Assembly: GCA_963710735.1 (NCBI GenBank)
Contig: CAVQBN010000004.1
Location: 310,001 to 374,000 of the forward strand
Direction: 5' to 3'
DNA from: FEN-1297 sp963710735
GTDB taxonomy: Bacteria; Bacteroidota; Ignavibacteria; Ignavibacteriales; Ignavibacteriaceae
Length of the DNA stretch: 64,000 nucleotides
Part shown: positions 1 through 8,785 of the stretch, piece by piece
Layout of the letters: each line of letters opens with the position of its first letter
Numbering within the stretch: position 1 is the first letter of the stretch
Notes under the pieces: generated by a model
What the model saw: the letters and a program-made list of their open reading frames with translations, nothing else
Told to the model about the DNA's origin: nothing
Database searches by the model: none
Program-made: the position numbers and the translations under genes

Positions 1-300
1 CTGCTCGTGAATAATAATATCAATTTCTAACTCACTATACTTAATAGTACCAACTGCAAAAACAGGAGAAGACGGGCCTGATCTATCCGGTTTATCTTCT
101 TTATTTCCTAGAATTAAGTCACCGCTACCAAAATTTCCGAAACCAATTACATATAAATCTTTTATGTTTTCCCAAACAGCTTTATAACCAGGCTTGTTTT
201 CCGGTAATACCGATAAAATAAATCTTTTCTCATTATCATTTAATTTTCTTGGGAAATCTTTCTCGACATTACCTGAACTATTTTCATTTAATTGATTCAA
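1..300 (-). CDS. Unknown protein, C-terminus cut by the window edge
   Basis: The reverse strand is open for about 100 codons from a TTG at 300-298 to the left edge. That TTG follows an in-frame TAA (303-301) directly, so it is the first possible start; no in-frame ATG lies near it. The peptide starts LNQLNENSSGNVEKDF, then has a lysine/asparagine-rich segment and a glycine-rich stretch (GFGNFGSGDLILG). I do not recognise a family and see no signal peptide or membrane segment. It precedes nothing on its own strand in the window and lies 45 bp downstream of kdsA, so it could share that transcript. Codon composition resembles its neighbours. The frame is probably real; the function is unknown. 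Confidence 0.5.
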   Translation of the reverse strand, partial: MNQLNENSSGNVEKDFPRKLNDNEKRFILSVLPENKPGYKAVWENIKDLYVIGFGNFGSGDLILGNKEDKPDRSGPSSPVFAVGTIKYSELEIDIIIHEQ

Positions 301-345
301 TTAAATATAATTTTTATTTGCAATTTTTCATCAATAACAAATCGA

Positions 346-1158
346 TTAATAATGCTTTGTTATTTTGTCAATTCCTTTTATTTCTACCAGTAAATCTCTT
401 AGTTCACTAAGTGGAAGCTGACTATCTGCATCACTTAATGCTTCTTTAGGATTTGGGTGAACTTCAAGGAACAGTGCGTCTATTCCAACAGCGGTGGCGG
501 CACGAGCAAGCGGCTTGATAAATCTAGGTTCACCTCCGCTTGTGTTGCCTTTACTTGGAAGCTGCACCGAATGAGTTGCATCCATCACGACCGGGTAACC
601 AAATTCTTTCATAATAATTAATGAACGCATATCCACCACCAAATTATGATAGCCGAATGTTGTACCCCGTTCGGTCAGTAAAATCTTTTTATTCCCGGTT
701 GATTCAACTTTTTCAGCAACATGCTTCATATCATCCGGCGCAAGAAACTGACCCTTCTTTATGTTTATAATTTTTCCAGTTTTACCTGCTGCAATTAATA
801 AATCCGTTTGACGAGAAAGAAAAGCAGGAATTTGCAAAACATCAACAACCTCAGATGCTTTATCTATTTCCTCAATAGTATGAACATCAGTTAAAATTGG
901 AATATTGAAATCTTTTTTAGCTTTTTCAAGAATCTTTAATGCTTTGTCATCACCAAGTCCAATAAAAGAATTGATGCTGGTTCTATTAGCCTTTTTATAA
1001 CTCGCTTTGAAAATGAAAGGGATATCCAATTCATAAGTAATTTTTTGGATAGATTCAGCAGTGCTTAATACCATTTGTTCATTCTCAACGACACAAGGGC
1101 CTGCGATAAGAACAAAAGGATTATTATTTCCAATTTTGATATTATTTATTTCAACCAT
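346..1158 (-). CDS. kdsA: 3-deoxy-8-phosphooctulonate (KDO-8-P) synthase
   Basis: KdsA condenses phosphoenolpyruvate with arabinose 5-phosphate to make KDO-8-phosphate, precursor of the KDO sugar that links lipid A to LPS core; it acts in the cytoplasm. The 270-residue protein matches the family length and fold: AGPCVVE at 19-25, the substrate loop KASYKKANRTS at 51-61, and THSVQLP near 195. Family knowledge: a Cys in the GPC motif marks the metal-dependent class, whereas E. coli KdsA has Asn there, so this enzyme is probably metal-dependent. The other KDO genes are not adjacent. It is divergent from the PIG-L gene across 316 bp. Its presence supports a Gram-negative outer membrane with LPS. 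Confidence 0.96.
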   Translation of the reverse strand: MVEINNIKIGNNNPFVLIAGPCVVENEQMVLSTAESIQKITYELDIPFIFKASYKKANRTSINSFIGLGDDKALKILEKAKKDFNIPILTDVHTIEEIDKASEVVDVLQIPAFLSRQTDLLIAAGKTGKIINIKKGQFLAPDDMKHVAEKVESTGNKKILLTERGTTFGYHNLVVDMRSLIIMKEFGYPVVMDATHSVQLPSKGNTSGGEPRFIKPLARAATAVGIDALFLEVHPNPKEALSDADSQLPLSELRDLLVEIKGIDKITKHY

Positions 1159-1474
1159 AAAAGAATTCTATTTTATTTGAATTTTATTAACCAAATATAA
1201 AGAAAAACATATATTTATTTAATCTAAAAATAAAATGCTAACATTCAGTGAAAAGTGCAAACTTGTATTTGTATTGAATAATATATTTCACCTTCTATTA
1301 AGATAATACGTTGATGAAATAGGATGTGATTTGGTTATAATCCGAGACACAATTAAATCAAGAACCTTTCAAATTTCAATTTTATATAGTATAATTCGAT
1401 GCGGAAAAAGTATGAACCTTCAAATGAGTTTTAAGAAATTTAATAATATTGATCAATAAAATTGAGTTGTTAAA
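1159..1474. other. Divergent intergenic region, kdsA / PIG-L gene
   Basis: These 316 bp separate two divergent genes and must hold both promoters. The sequence is AT-rich. I see no convincing hairpin, RNA gene or small open frame with a ribosome-binding site. Confidence 0.6.
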
Positions 1475-3979
1475 GTGATTACCAAAAATAAAGCACACCT
1501 GTTAAAAGTTTTTGTCTTTTTATTTATATCAAATTTATCATTTGCCCAATCCGACCAAGTAATTAATTCATCCAATTTAAAATTATCACTGGATAAATTA
1601 AACGTACTTGGAAGCGTTTTATATATTGCTGCGCATCCTGACGATGAGAACAATGCATTGCTTGCTTACTTTGCAAAAGGAAAACTATTAAGGACGGGTT
1701 ATTTATCATTAACTCGCGGCGATGGAGGACAAAATTTAGTCGGAACCGAACAGGGCGATATGCTTGGAGTTCTTAGAACTCAGGAATTATTAGCAGCTAG
1801 AAGAATAGACGGTGCTCAACAATTTTTCTCAAGAGCAATCGATTTTGGTTTTTCAAAAACAGCAGAAGAAACACTGCGTTTTTGGGGAAAAGAAAAAATA
1901 TTATCCGATGTAGTTTGGATAATTAGGAAATTCAGGCCGGATATAATAATTACACGTTTTCATGGAACAAAAGAGGATGGACATGGAAATCATATTGCTT
2001 CTGAAATTCTTGCAGCTGAAGCTTTTAAAATTTCCGGCGACTCCACAAAATTTCCCGAGCAGTTGAAATATGTAAAGCCCTGGAAAGCAAAAAGGATTGT
2101 ATGGAACGCCTGGCCGCCTGTTCTTGAAAAACACAATGTTGATCTTTCTAAACTCGTCAAAATTGATGTAGGAGCTTACAATCCGCTCCTAGGTGAGTCT
2201 TATACTCAAATAGCTGCCAAAGCACGTAGTATGCATAAGACTCAAGGATTCGGTTCCAGTGCCAAACTCGGTGAATCTATAAACTATTTTGAACCAATTG
2301 ACGGCCAGCCTGCCAAACAAAATCTTTTGGAGGGGGTTAATATAACCTGGGGCCGAATTGATGGCGGTGAAAAAGTAGGCAAGATTCTTAAAGAAGCTGA
2401 TGAAAAATTTGATGCGGAAAATCCTTCCCAAATTATTCCTCTCCTTTTAAAAGCGTATAAGGAGATGAAAGGTTTGAAAGGACATTATTGGGTACAAATA
2501 AAAGAAAAAGAAACCCTGGATGTTATTCGTGAATGTGCCGGTATTTCAATTGAATCATCCTCATCTGATTTTTCTGCAGCACCCGGTGAGTCAGTTAATA
2601 TTAACGCAAAGATTATTAATCGCTCCGGATTTCCATTCACTTTAAAACAAATTAAAACCACCTATCAAAAGAATACACAAAATTTAAATACACAATTATC
2701 GGATAATAAACTGGTAACCGTAAGCTCATCAATTCAAATTCCCAAAAATGCTGAATATTCTCAGCCTTATTGGTTGCGAGAACCTCATGGCTTAGGAGAT
2801 TATGTGGTAAAAGACCAGAGATTAATTGGAAAACCGGAAAATGATCCGGTATTGGAAACTGAATTTTCTGTTGAAGCGGAGAATACAATTCTAAATTTTT
2901 CAACCCCGGTATTTTATAGAAGAACCGATCCTGTTCAAGGAGTGGTTGAGCGTTCATTTATTATTGTTCCACCTGTAGCAATTAATATAGAGAATAAGGA
3001 TTATCTTTTTCCAAATGACAAAGAAAAAGAATTGAACTTGAACTTGATTGCTAATTCTGACAACATATCAGGAACAATAAAATTAAATGTTCCAGGAAAC
3101 TGGAAAGTTGAACCCCCGCAAAAAGAATTTAAATTAATACATAAAGGTGATGAACTGCCTTTATCGTTTAAAGTTTATCCGCCAAAAACAAGTTCTGATG
3201 TAAAATTAACCGCTGAAGCAGTTATTGGAAATAAAATTATCAAACAAGGTATGGTAACAATTAATCACTCTTATGTTCCAATTCAAACATTGTTCCCGCC
3301 TTCGCAGGCTAGATTGATACGTTTGGACATCAAAAAAGTAATAAATAATATCGGCTATATAATGGGCCCGGGAGATGAAATTCCAACCAACTTAAAAGAA
3401 TTAGGATACAATGTTACATTGTTAAACAATAAAGATATTGAAAATGGAAACTTATCAAAATATGATGCGATAATAACGGGAATACGTCTTTACAATACCA
3501 ACCAGCAGATGGAATTTGAGCAGCCAAAATTATTGGATTATGTTAAAAACGGCGGTACTCTGGTTGTGCAATACAATAAAGATTTTGGATTAGTCACCGA
3601 TAAAATCGGTCCTTATCCATTTCACATTTCTCGTAAGCGTGTAACTGATGAAGATTCTAAAGTTACGTTTACAAACCCGAACAGCCCGCTATTAAATTTT
3701 CCCAATAAAATAACAAAAGAGGATTTTGACGGCTGGATACAAGAACGAGGTGTTTATTTTCCCGATAAATGGGATCAAAAGTATCAAACTGTTTTGGCTT
3801 GTCATGACCCTGGGGAAGAACCGCTTGACGGAGGCCTTTTATACACAAAATACGGCAAAGGAGTTTTTATATACACCGGGTATGATTTTTTTAGAGAACT
3901 TCCGGCTGGCGTTCCTGGAGCTTTTAGGTTGTTTGTTAATTTAATTTCAGCTGGGAAAAATTCTAATTGGATAAATTAG
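1475..3979 (+). CDS. Secreted PIG-L family deacetylase with C-terminal amidotransferase-like domain
   Basis: PIG-L (LmbE-like) enzymes are zinc-dependent N-deacetylases acting on GlcNAc-type substrates. A signal peptide (about 1-24, ending NLSFAQ) predicts export. The catalytic N-terminal domain carries the AHPDD metal/catalytic motif at 53-57 and a second metal-binding HGNH segment near 170. Residues around 350-590 look like beta-sandwich repeats, and the last 220 residues (GYNVTLLNN, YVKNGGTLVVQYN) resemble a class I glutamine-amidotransferase/ThuA-like fold. At 834 residues it belongs to the large multidomain PIG-L proteins of Bacteroidota-related genomes. The GTG start is the first possible one because an in-frame TAA precedes it directly. 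Substrate unknown; surface glycans or glycoconjugates are plausible (inference). Confidence 0.85.
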   Translation: MITKNKAHLLKVFVFLFISNLSFAQSDQVINSSNLKLSLDKLNVLGSVLYIAAHPDDENNALLAYFAKGKLLRTGYLSLTRGDGGQNLVGTEQGDMLGVLRTQELLAARRIDGAQQFFSRAIDFGFSKTAEETLRFWGKEKILSDVVWIIRKFRPDIIITRFHGTKEDGHGNHIASEILAAEAFKISGDSTKFPEQLKYVKPWKAKRIVWNAWPPVLEKHNVDLSKLVKIDVGAYNPLLGESYTQIAAKARSMHKTQGFGSSAKLGESINYFEPIDGQPAKQNLLEGVNITWGRIDGGEKVGKILKEADEKFDAENPSQIIPLLLKAYKEMKGLKGHYWVQIKEKETLDVIRECAGISIESSSSDFSAAPGESVNINAKIINRSGFPFTLKQIKTTYQKNTQNLNTQLSDNKLVTVSSSIQIPKNAEYSQPYWLREPHGLGDYVVKDQRLIGKPENDPVLETEFSVEAENTILNFSTPVFYRRTDPVQGVVERSFIIVPPVAINIENKDYLFPNDKEKELNLNLIANSDNISGTIKLNVPGNWKVEPPQKEFKLIHKGDELPLSFKVYPPKTSSDVKLTAEAVIGNKIIKQGMVTINHSYVPIQTLFPPSQARLIRLDIKKVINNIGYIMGPGDEIPTNLKELGYNVTLLNNKDIENGNLSKYDAIITGIRLYNTNQQMEFEQPKLLDYVKNGGTLVVQYNKDFGLVTDKIGPYPFHISRKRVTDEDSKVTFTNPNSPLLNFPNKITKEDFDGWIQERGVYFPDKWDQKYQTVLACHDPGEEPLDGGLLYTKYGKGVFIYTGYDFFRELPAGVPGAFRLFVNLISAGKNSNWIN

Positions 3980-3997
3980 ATTACTACGTATTTTCTT

Positions 3998-4026
3998 TTA
4001 TTTGATTTATCAAATAATTTCTTTTT
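3998..4026 (+). terminator. Intrinsic terminator after the PIG-L gene
   Basis: A perfect 8-bp stem (TTATTTGA / TCAAATAA) with a 4-base loop is followed by TTTCTTTTT, 19 bp after the PIG-L stop. The stem is AT-only and weak, but the U-tract and position fit. Confidence 0.55.
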
Positions 4027-4110
4027 GAAGAATAAGAATTTGTTTTAATAAATTATTCCTTATTTTTCTTAAACTAAAATTATTCTTTAAAATCTTATAA
4101 AAGTAAAGAG

Positions 4111-4680
4111 TTGGAAAAAGAGAGGAAACTTCAGATAATAAAAGCAGCCGTAAAGAGATTTGATAAACACGGCTTAAATAAAACAACCCTCGATGAAATC
4201 GCCCGCGATCTTCGAATCGGTAAAGCTACCATTTACCACTATTTTAAATCGAAAGAAGATTTATATTTTGCAGCGTTAGATTGGGAAGGGTCACTATTCC
4301 TTGAAGAAATAAAAGCAATTTTAAACCATGAACAATTAACATTTAAAGAATGTTTATTTGAATATTTTCTGTTTAAAGAATTAATTTCTCAAAAATATAA
4401 ACTTATTTTTGATACAATCATTCAAATAGTGAGCGAAAATAATTTTGATAAAGAGATCAGCTTTTTTAAAAATCTCTTAAACAAAGAAGAAGAGTTAATT
4501 AAGGATGCGCTGTCAAAAAAATTTTCAGTAAAGGATGTAAGTACATCTCAAATATCTCCATCCTATTTAGTACTTCAGAGCTGGGGTTTATTTTTAGGAA
4601 ATAAAATTAATTCGGTAATTGGTTTTGGAAAAGAATCAAGCCCAAGAGAATTAGTTGCGCAATTATTAAATAATATTTGA
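4111..4680 (+). CDS. TetR/AcrR family transcriptional regulator
   Basis: The 189-residue protein opens with a typical TetR DNA-binding domain (about 5-52): ILxAAxxxFxxxG-like start, TTLDEIARDLRIGKATIYHYF as helix-turn-helix, then KSKEDLYFAAL. The rest is an all-helical ligand-binding region too variable to name a ligand. The start is TTG with a purine-rich AAAGAG just upstream; an ATG is not available near the expected N-terminus. It converges on pstB with only 12 bp between stop codons, so it is probably not co-regulated with the transporter. Targets are unknown; TetR proteins usually repress an adjacent gene, and no obvious efflux or metabolic target lies directly downstream. Confidence 0.9.
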   Translation: MEKERKLQIIKAAVKRFDKHGLNKTTLDEIARDLRIGKATIYHYFKSKEDLYFAALDWEGSLFLEEIKAILNHEQLTFKECLFEYFLFKELISQKYKLIFDTIIQIVSENNFDKEISFFKNLLNKEEELIKDALSKKFSVKDVSTSQISPSYLVLQSWGLFLGNKINSVIGFGKESSPRELVAQLLNNI

Positions 4681-4692
4681 GTATTAAAACTA

Positions 4693-5451
4693 TTATCCAA
4701 ATCTTCCCGAGATGTAATCTTCGGTTTGTTTTTTTGAAGGGTTGGTGAATATTTTTTTCGTCTTATCATATTCGATCAATTCGCCGATATAAAAAAAGGC
4801 TGTTTGGTCGCTTACCCGGGCAGCTTGCTGCATATTATGTGTTACGATTACAATCGTATAGTGCACCTTAAGCTCATGAAGAAGTTCTTCTATCTTTGCA
4901 GTGGCAATGGGGTCTAATGCACTTGCAGGCTCATCCATTAAAACAATTTCAGGCTCAATTGCAAGAGCGCGCGCAATACAAAGTCTTTGCTGCTGGCCTC
5001 CTGATAAACTTAGAGCTGACGAATTTAACCGATCCTTAACTTCATCCCACAATGCTGCCTGGTTTAAGGTTTTCTCAACAATTTCATCCAAAGTTTTTTT
5101 CTGCCGCACTCCAATTAATTTTGGGCCGTAAATTAAATTATCACGAATGCTTTTGGGGAATAGGTTAGCTTTTTGAAATACCATCCCGATTTTTGTTCGA
5201 AGGCTTACAACATCAATATTCCTTGCGTAAATATTAACGTCATCAATAATAACATCGCCATTAATTTTTACTCCATGAATCAGGTCATTCATGCGGTTTA
5301 ATGTACGCAAAAAAGTTGATTTACCGCATCCGGATGGGCCGATTAAAGCCGTTACATTATTAGCAGGTATATTTAAAGTTATATTTTTGAGTGCCTGCTT
5401 ATCTCCATAAAATAGATCTAAATTCTTTGTTATAATCTTATCTGCGTTCAT
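4693..5451 (-). CDS. pstB: Phosphate ABC transporter ATP-binding protein
   Basis: PstB is the ATPase of the high-affinity PstSCAB phosphate importer. The 252-residue protein has Walker A GPSGCGKST (38-46), the ABC signature LSGGQQQR (149-156) and Walker B LMDEP (171-175), plus PstB-specific features: the FYGDKQAL start and the LNRMNDL segment after Walker A. No pstS, pstC, pstA or phoU is in the window. Instead it is the last gene of a reverse-strand run phnD-phnC-phnE-pstB, 118 bp after phnE. That placement suggests shared phosphorus-starvation control or an ATPase working with other subunits encoded elsewhere (inference). Annotation as PstB rather than a generic ABC ATPase is firm. Confidence 0.92.
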   Translation of the reverse strand: MNADKIITKNLDLFYGDKQALKNITLNIPANNVTALIGPSGCGKSTFLRTLNRMNDLIHGVKINGDVIIDDVNIYARNIDVVSLRTKIGMVFQKANLFPKSIRDNLIYGPKLIGVRQKKTLDEIVEKTLNQAALWDEVKDRLNSSALSLSGGQQQRLCIARALAIEPEIVLMDEPASALDPIATAKIEELLHELKVHYTIVIVTHNMQQAARVSDQTAFFYIGELIEYDKTKKIFTNPSKKQTEDYISGRFG

Positions 5452-5569
5452 CGATAAATTCTATGCAATGTAAATAAACATGAAAATATTTGGATAACTT
5501 CACCTCAAATATTTCATTTTATAATTAATAAAAATTAAAATGTTTTTATTGAAAGATGTTATATAAAAA

Positions 5570-6646
5570 TTAATATATCGCTTCGCGGATTTTCGCACTT
5601 ATATAATCCATCACCCAGACAACAAATGCAATCATCAAAACGATTAGCCCGACTTCATGCCATCTGGCAAGTCCTTGATACTGCATTAACATTGTGCCTA
5701 TTCCTCCGCCGCCAACCAAACCGATGACAGTTGCCATTCTAACATTTATATCCCATCTGTATATTGTAAAAGAAAGAAATGGAAGGACAATCTGAGGAAC
5801 AACCGCATGCCATACAACCTGGACTCTGTTCGCTCCGGTCGCAGCAATTGCTTCAACCGGGCCTTGCTCAATACTTTCAATGGCCTCTGAATAAAGTTTA
5901 GCGTTGGATGCAATAGTATGAACAAGCAAAGCTATCATTCCGGCAAATGGGCCGATGCCTACCCATACAGAAAATATTATTGCCCAAATTAATGGTTCAA
6001 TTGATCTGACAAAATTTAGAATGAGTCTAAGTACGTAGTAAACAGCAAAAGTTACTTTATTTTCTTTCATAAGATTTCTAGCAGTAAAGAAACTAATGAA
6101 GAGCGTTGGCGGAATCGAAATTAATGTGGCAACCAATGCAATATAAATAGTTTCAATCATGGCGAATAATGCATCATCAAAAATGCCAAAATTAGGCTGG
6201 AACAATGCACCGAAAATTCGCTGAGCACCCTGTAAACCATCAGTGCTGAACAGACCTATAATAGAAATTTTTGTTACAATCCATCCGGCAATAAAAGTGA
6301 TATTAAAAAGGAACCAGCCGAAAATTTCAACAGTCCATTTTGTAGTTTTATTATCTTTAGCTATACCGAATAATTTACAGGAGAGAGAAGTTTTTGTTGA
6401 TGCCCAGGCATAGCCGATTAATATACTCGCAATAAATAGGATTGATATTTCGCCCCAGGAGAAAGGAAGTTCTCTTAGATCAAGAAAAAACCTATAATAA
6501 ATTGCCCGCTGTAAAACTAAAATGCTGTAGAAAACGAAAAATATATCTAATAAAACAGCTTTAACAAAATTAAATTTGTCTTCTCTTTTTTTGTTTTCTG
6601 CAATTATTTGCTGAGGATGTAATTCTAATTCCGGATCTCGTATCAC
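5570..6646 (-). CDS. phnE: Phosphonate/phosphite/phosphate ABC transporter permease
   Basis: PhnE is the inner-membrane permease that imports phosphonates, phosphite or phosphate with PhnC and PhnD. The 358-residue protein is longer than the usual 260-290; the extra part is a charged cytosolic N-terminus and additional membrane helices (residues 25-130). The binding-protein-dependent permease domain spans roughly 140-350, with the EAA-type loop EAIAATGANRVQVVWHAVVP and the C-terminal GLVGGGGIGTML segment typical of PhnE. The start overlaps the phnC stop by 4 bases (ATGA), indicating translational coupling. Substrate cannot be told from sequence; no C-P lyase or phosphite dehydrogenase gene is nearby. 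Confidence 0.9.
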   Translation of the reverse strand: MIRDPELELHPQQIIAENKKREDKFNFVKAVLLDIFFVFYSILVLQRAIYYRFFLDLRELPFSWGEISILFIASILIGYAWASTKTSLSCKLFGIAKDNKTTKWTVEIFGWFLFNITFIAGWIVTKISIIGLFSTDGLQGAQRIFGALFQPNFGIFDDALFAMIETIYIALVATLISIPPTLFISFFTARNLMKENKVTFAVYYVLRLILNFVRSIEPLIWAIIFSVWVGIGPFAGMIALLVHTIASNAKLYSEAIESIEQGPVEAIAATGANRVQVVWHAVVPQIVLPFLSFTIYRWDINVRMATVIGLVGGGGIGTMLMQYQGLARWHEVGLIVLMIAFVVWVMDYISAKIREAIY

Positions 6647-7404
6647 CTTATTTCCACCTCCTCAGCTTCTTCGCCGTAAATGGTTTTAAACCAGGCTTCA
6701 TCAATATCCGATGGTAAACCTTGGTAAACGATTTCTCCGGCTTTTAATGCAATAACGCGCGAGGCATACCTTCTTACCAAACTTAAAAAGTGAAGATTGC
6801 AAATTACGGTTGTTCCAAGTTCTTTATTTATTTTTTCAAAATACTGCATTACGGAATTAGAAGTTGCCGGGTCTAAAGAAGCAACCGGTTCATCAGCTAA
6901 AAGAAGTTTTGGATTCTGCATCAAGCTTCTTGCAATAGCAACACGCTGCTGCTGTCCACCGCTCAAAGAATCCGCTCTAATCTTAGCTTTATCGGTTATT
7001 CCAACTTGCTCAAGACTCTTGTAAGCTTCTTCATAAACATGATCTGAATATTTTTCAAGTATCGATTCGATGGTTCCTAAAGATCCTAACCTTCCATTTA
7101 TTACGTTTGAAAGTACCGATCTTCTTTTGATAAGATTGAATTGCTGAAAAACCATTCCGATTTGTCTTTTTACTTTGCGTAATTCTTCGCCTTTAATATG
7201 TGTAATATCCTTATCAAGAAAGTAAACCGAGCCGGAAGTGGGTTCTATTAAGCGGTTTATACATCTTAAAAGAGTAGATTTGCCTGAGCCGCTTAAACCG
7301 ATAATTACCAGAAATTCACCTTCTTTTACTTCAAAGCTTACGCCTTTAAGTGCATGAGTACCGTTATCGTAAATTTTATTCAAGTTTTGAACTTTAAGTA
7401 TCAT
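6643..7404 (-). CDS. phnC: Phosphonate-type ABC transporter ATP-binding protein
   Basis: PhnC energises the PhnE permease. It has Walker A GLSGSGKST (36-44), the ABC signature LSGGQQQR (147-154) and Walker B LLLADEP (167-173) followed by VASLDP. The MVFQQFNLIKRRSVLSNV stretch (84-101) is characteristic of PhnC. At 253 residues it has the normal length. It overlaps phnD upstream and phnE downstream by 4 bases each, so the three genes form one translationally coupled unit. Note that a second ATPase, PstB, follows in the same direction. Confidence 0.93.
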   Translation of the reverse strand: MILKVQNLNKIYDNGTHALKGVSFEVKEGEFLVIIGLSGSGKSTLLRCINRLIEPTSGSVYFLDKDITHIKGEELRKVKRQIGMVFQQFNLIKRRSVLSNVINGRLGSLGTIESILEKYSDHVYEEAYKSLEQVGITDKAKIRADSLSGGQQQRVAIARSLMQNPKLLLADEPVASLDPATSNSVMQYFEKINKELGTTVICNLHFLSLVRRYASRVIALKAGEIVYQGLPSDIDEAWFKTIYGEEAEEVEIR

Positions 7405-8333
7405 TTTTTCTTCACTAAATCTTCAAATGAAATATGTTGCTTTTCTAAAAGTTTTCGAAGGGAATCGTAGTCACTGTCATTTGTACGAATTAATCCTGTA
7501 ATATCGTAAATATCAAATAGAGATTTTTCGCCGGCAGGAGTTTTAATAAATTTTAAAAGTGCATTAATTATTTTTTCTTTCATTGTTTCGCTTAAACCTT
7601 TTCTAAAAACCCACGGATCATTCGGAATGTCCTGTGTAAATCCGATAATTTTTACTTTCTTTACAACATCAGGAAACTGCTGCAATACTCTCATTCGTGC
7701 GTCCATTATTTCTCCGGTTTGAGGGTCAGGAGGAGCATAATATGTTGCGCCGGCAGCAACTTGACCCTGGTAAACCATAGTAACAACGTTATCATGCCTC
7801 ATAGCAAAAACAGTTTCACTTGGTTTAACTCCCATTGAATCAAGTATTGCTTTTGGAAGTATGTATCCTGAAGTAGATGAAGGATCAACGTATGCCATCG
7901 TTCTTCCATTTATGTCTGCAATACTATTTATGCCGGAATCAAAACGAGTGATGAACTGGCCTTTGTAAGTTGTCTGATTACCTTCCCTGACAACCCTTAA
8001 TTTTGCTTCTGCACCGTATTTTGCATGTGCCATTAAGTATGAGAAGGTATTTATTGCAGCGATATCAACCTTACCGCTTCCGAATGCTTCAACAACTGCT
8101 ACGTAGCTGGCGGGAACAGCAGTTACAAAATAATATCCGGTTTCTTTATGCAGATAATCAGTTAACGCAACTGCATTAAATGAAATTCTTTTGGCATCGA
8201 CTGACGGGGTAAAATATAGTTTAACGGGATTGGAGTAAGTCCCGAGTGCGCCTTCGTTTAATTGACGCACAGAAATAGCTATTATGAAAGCTAATATAGG
8301 CGAAAAATAAAGTAGGTATTTAAAGGATTTCAT
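7401..8333 (-). CDS. phnD: Phosphonate/phosphite/phosphate-binding protein
   Basis: This is the periplasmic substrate-binding component for PhnCE. The 310-residue protein begins with a membrane anchor or signal (about 7-24) and carries the PhnD fold: KLYFTPSVD near 40, the lobe motif GSGKVDIAAINTFSYLMA near 110, and AYVDPSSTSGYILPK near 168, in which Ser/Thr residues typically bind the phosphorus oxyanion. It is the first gene of the phnDCE-pstB run; its upstream region is the 452-bp gap up to 8785, where the promoter should lie. Phosphate, phosphite and phosphonates are all known ligands in this family; sequence alone does not decide. Confidence 0.9.
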   Translation of the reverse strand: MKSFKYLLYFSPILAFIIAISVRQLNEGALGTYSNPVKLYFTPSVDAKRISFNAVALTDYLHKETGYYFVTAVPASYVAVVEAFGSGKVDIAAINTFSYLMAHAKYGAEAKLRVVREGNQTTYKGQFITRFDSGINSIADINGRTMAYVDPSSTSGYILPKAILDSMGVKPSETVFAMRHDNVVTMVYQGQVAAGATYYAPPDPQTGEIMDARMRVLQQFPDVVKKVKIIGFTQDIPNDPWVFRKGLSETMKEKIINALLKFIKTPAGEKSLFDIYDITGLIRTNDSDYDSLRKLLEKQHISFEDLVKKK

Positions 8334-8785
8334 AAATTCGATTATTTAGAATTTGTAAATATGCGAATATCTAATCTTTCATTCAAATTTTAAGTCAACG
8401 ATTTATGTTAAATTATGGTTATTAATTTAGGAATTAAATTATAAATTATTTTAATAAGATTTATAAAATATTGTAACGACAAAATATTTAAAATCAATAT
8501 TATATCATCACTAAAAAGTTAAATAAATTTTATATGCAAAAATATTCCCCTTCTCTTAATTAATGTGCTTTTGTGCCAATAATCAACGAAAATGAAATGT
8601 TTGAATTATATATTCCTGACGTATTCAAATAATTTTTTAATGAAAGGAGGTTAGGTAAAACTTCACGGGGAGAAAAGAAATTTTGATATATCTCTCATAA
8701 AAATTGAATCGAATACTAGTTTATTATTCGGTTTTAATGAATGATTAAATAAAGATTCTGATGACAAAAATATATAGGTGAAAAT
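8334..8785. other. Divergent intergenic region, phnD / ferritin-like gene
   Basis: 452 bp between divergent genes, very AT-rich. A strong Shine-Dalgarno-like AAAGGAGG at 8643-8650 and a second purine run (CACGGGGAG, 8664-8672) lie about 120-140 bp upstream of the ferritin-like gene, but no start codon with an open frame follows either; the nearby ATG at 8640 gives only four codons. No terminator hairpin or known RNA seen. Confidence 0.5.

Noticed and set aside
1475..3979. Type IX C-terminal sorting domain on secreted proteins (PIG-L, propeller protein, subtilase)
   Set aside because: None of the three C-termini shows the usual terminal beta-strand motif with PNP and a final K-rich strand; they may be exported by other routes.
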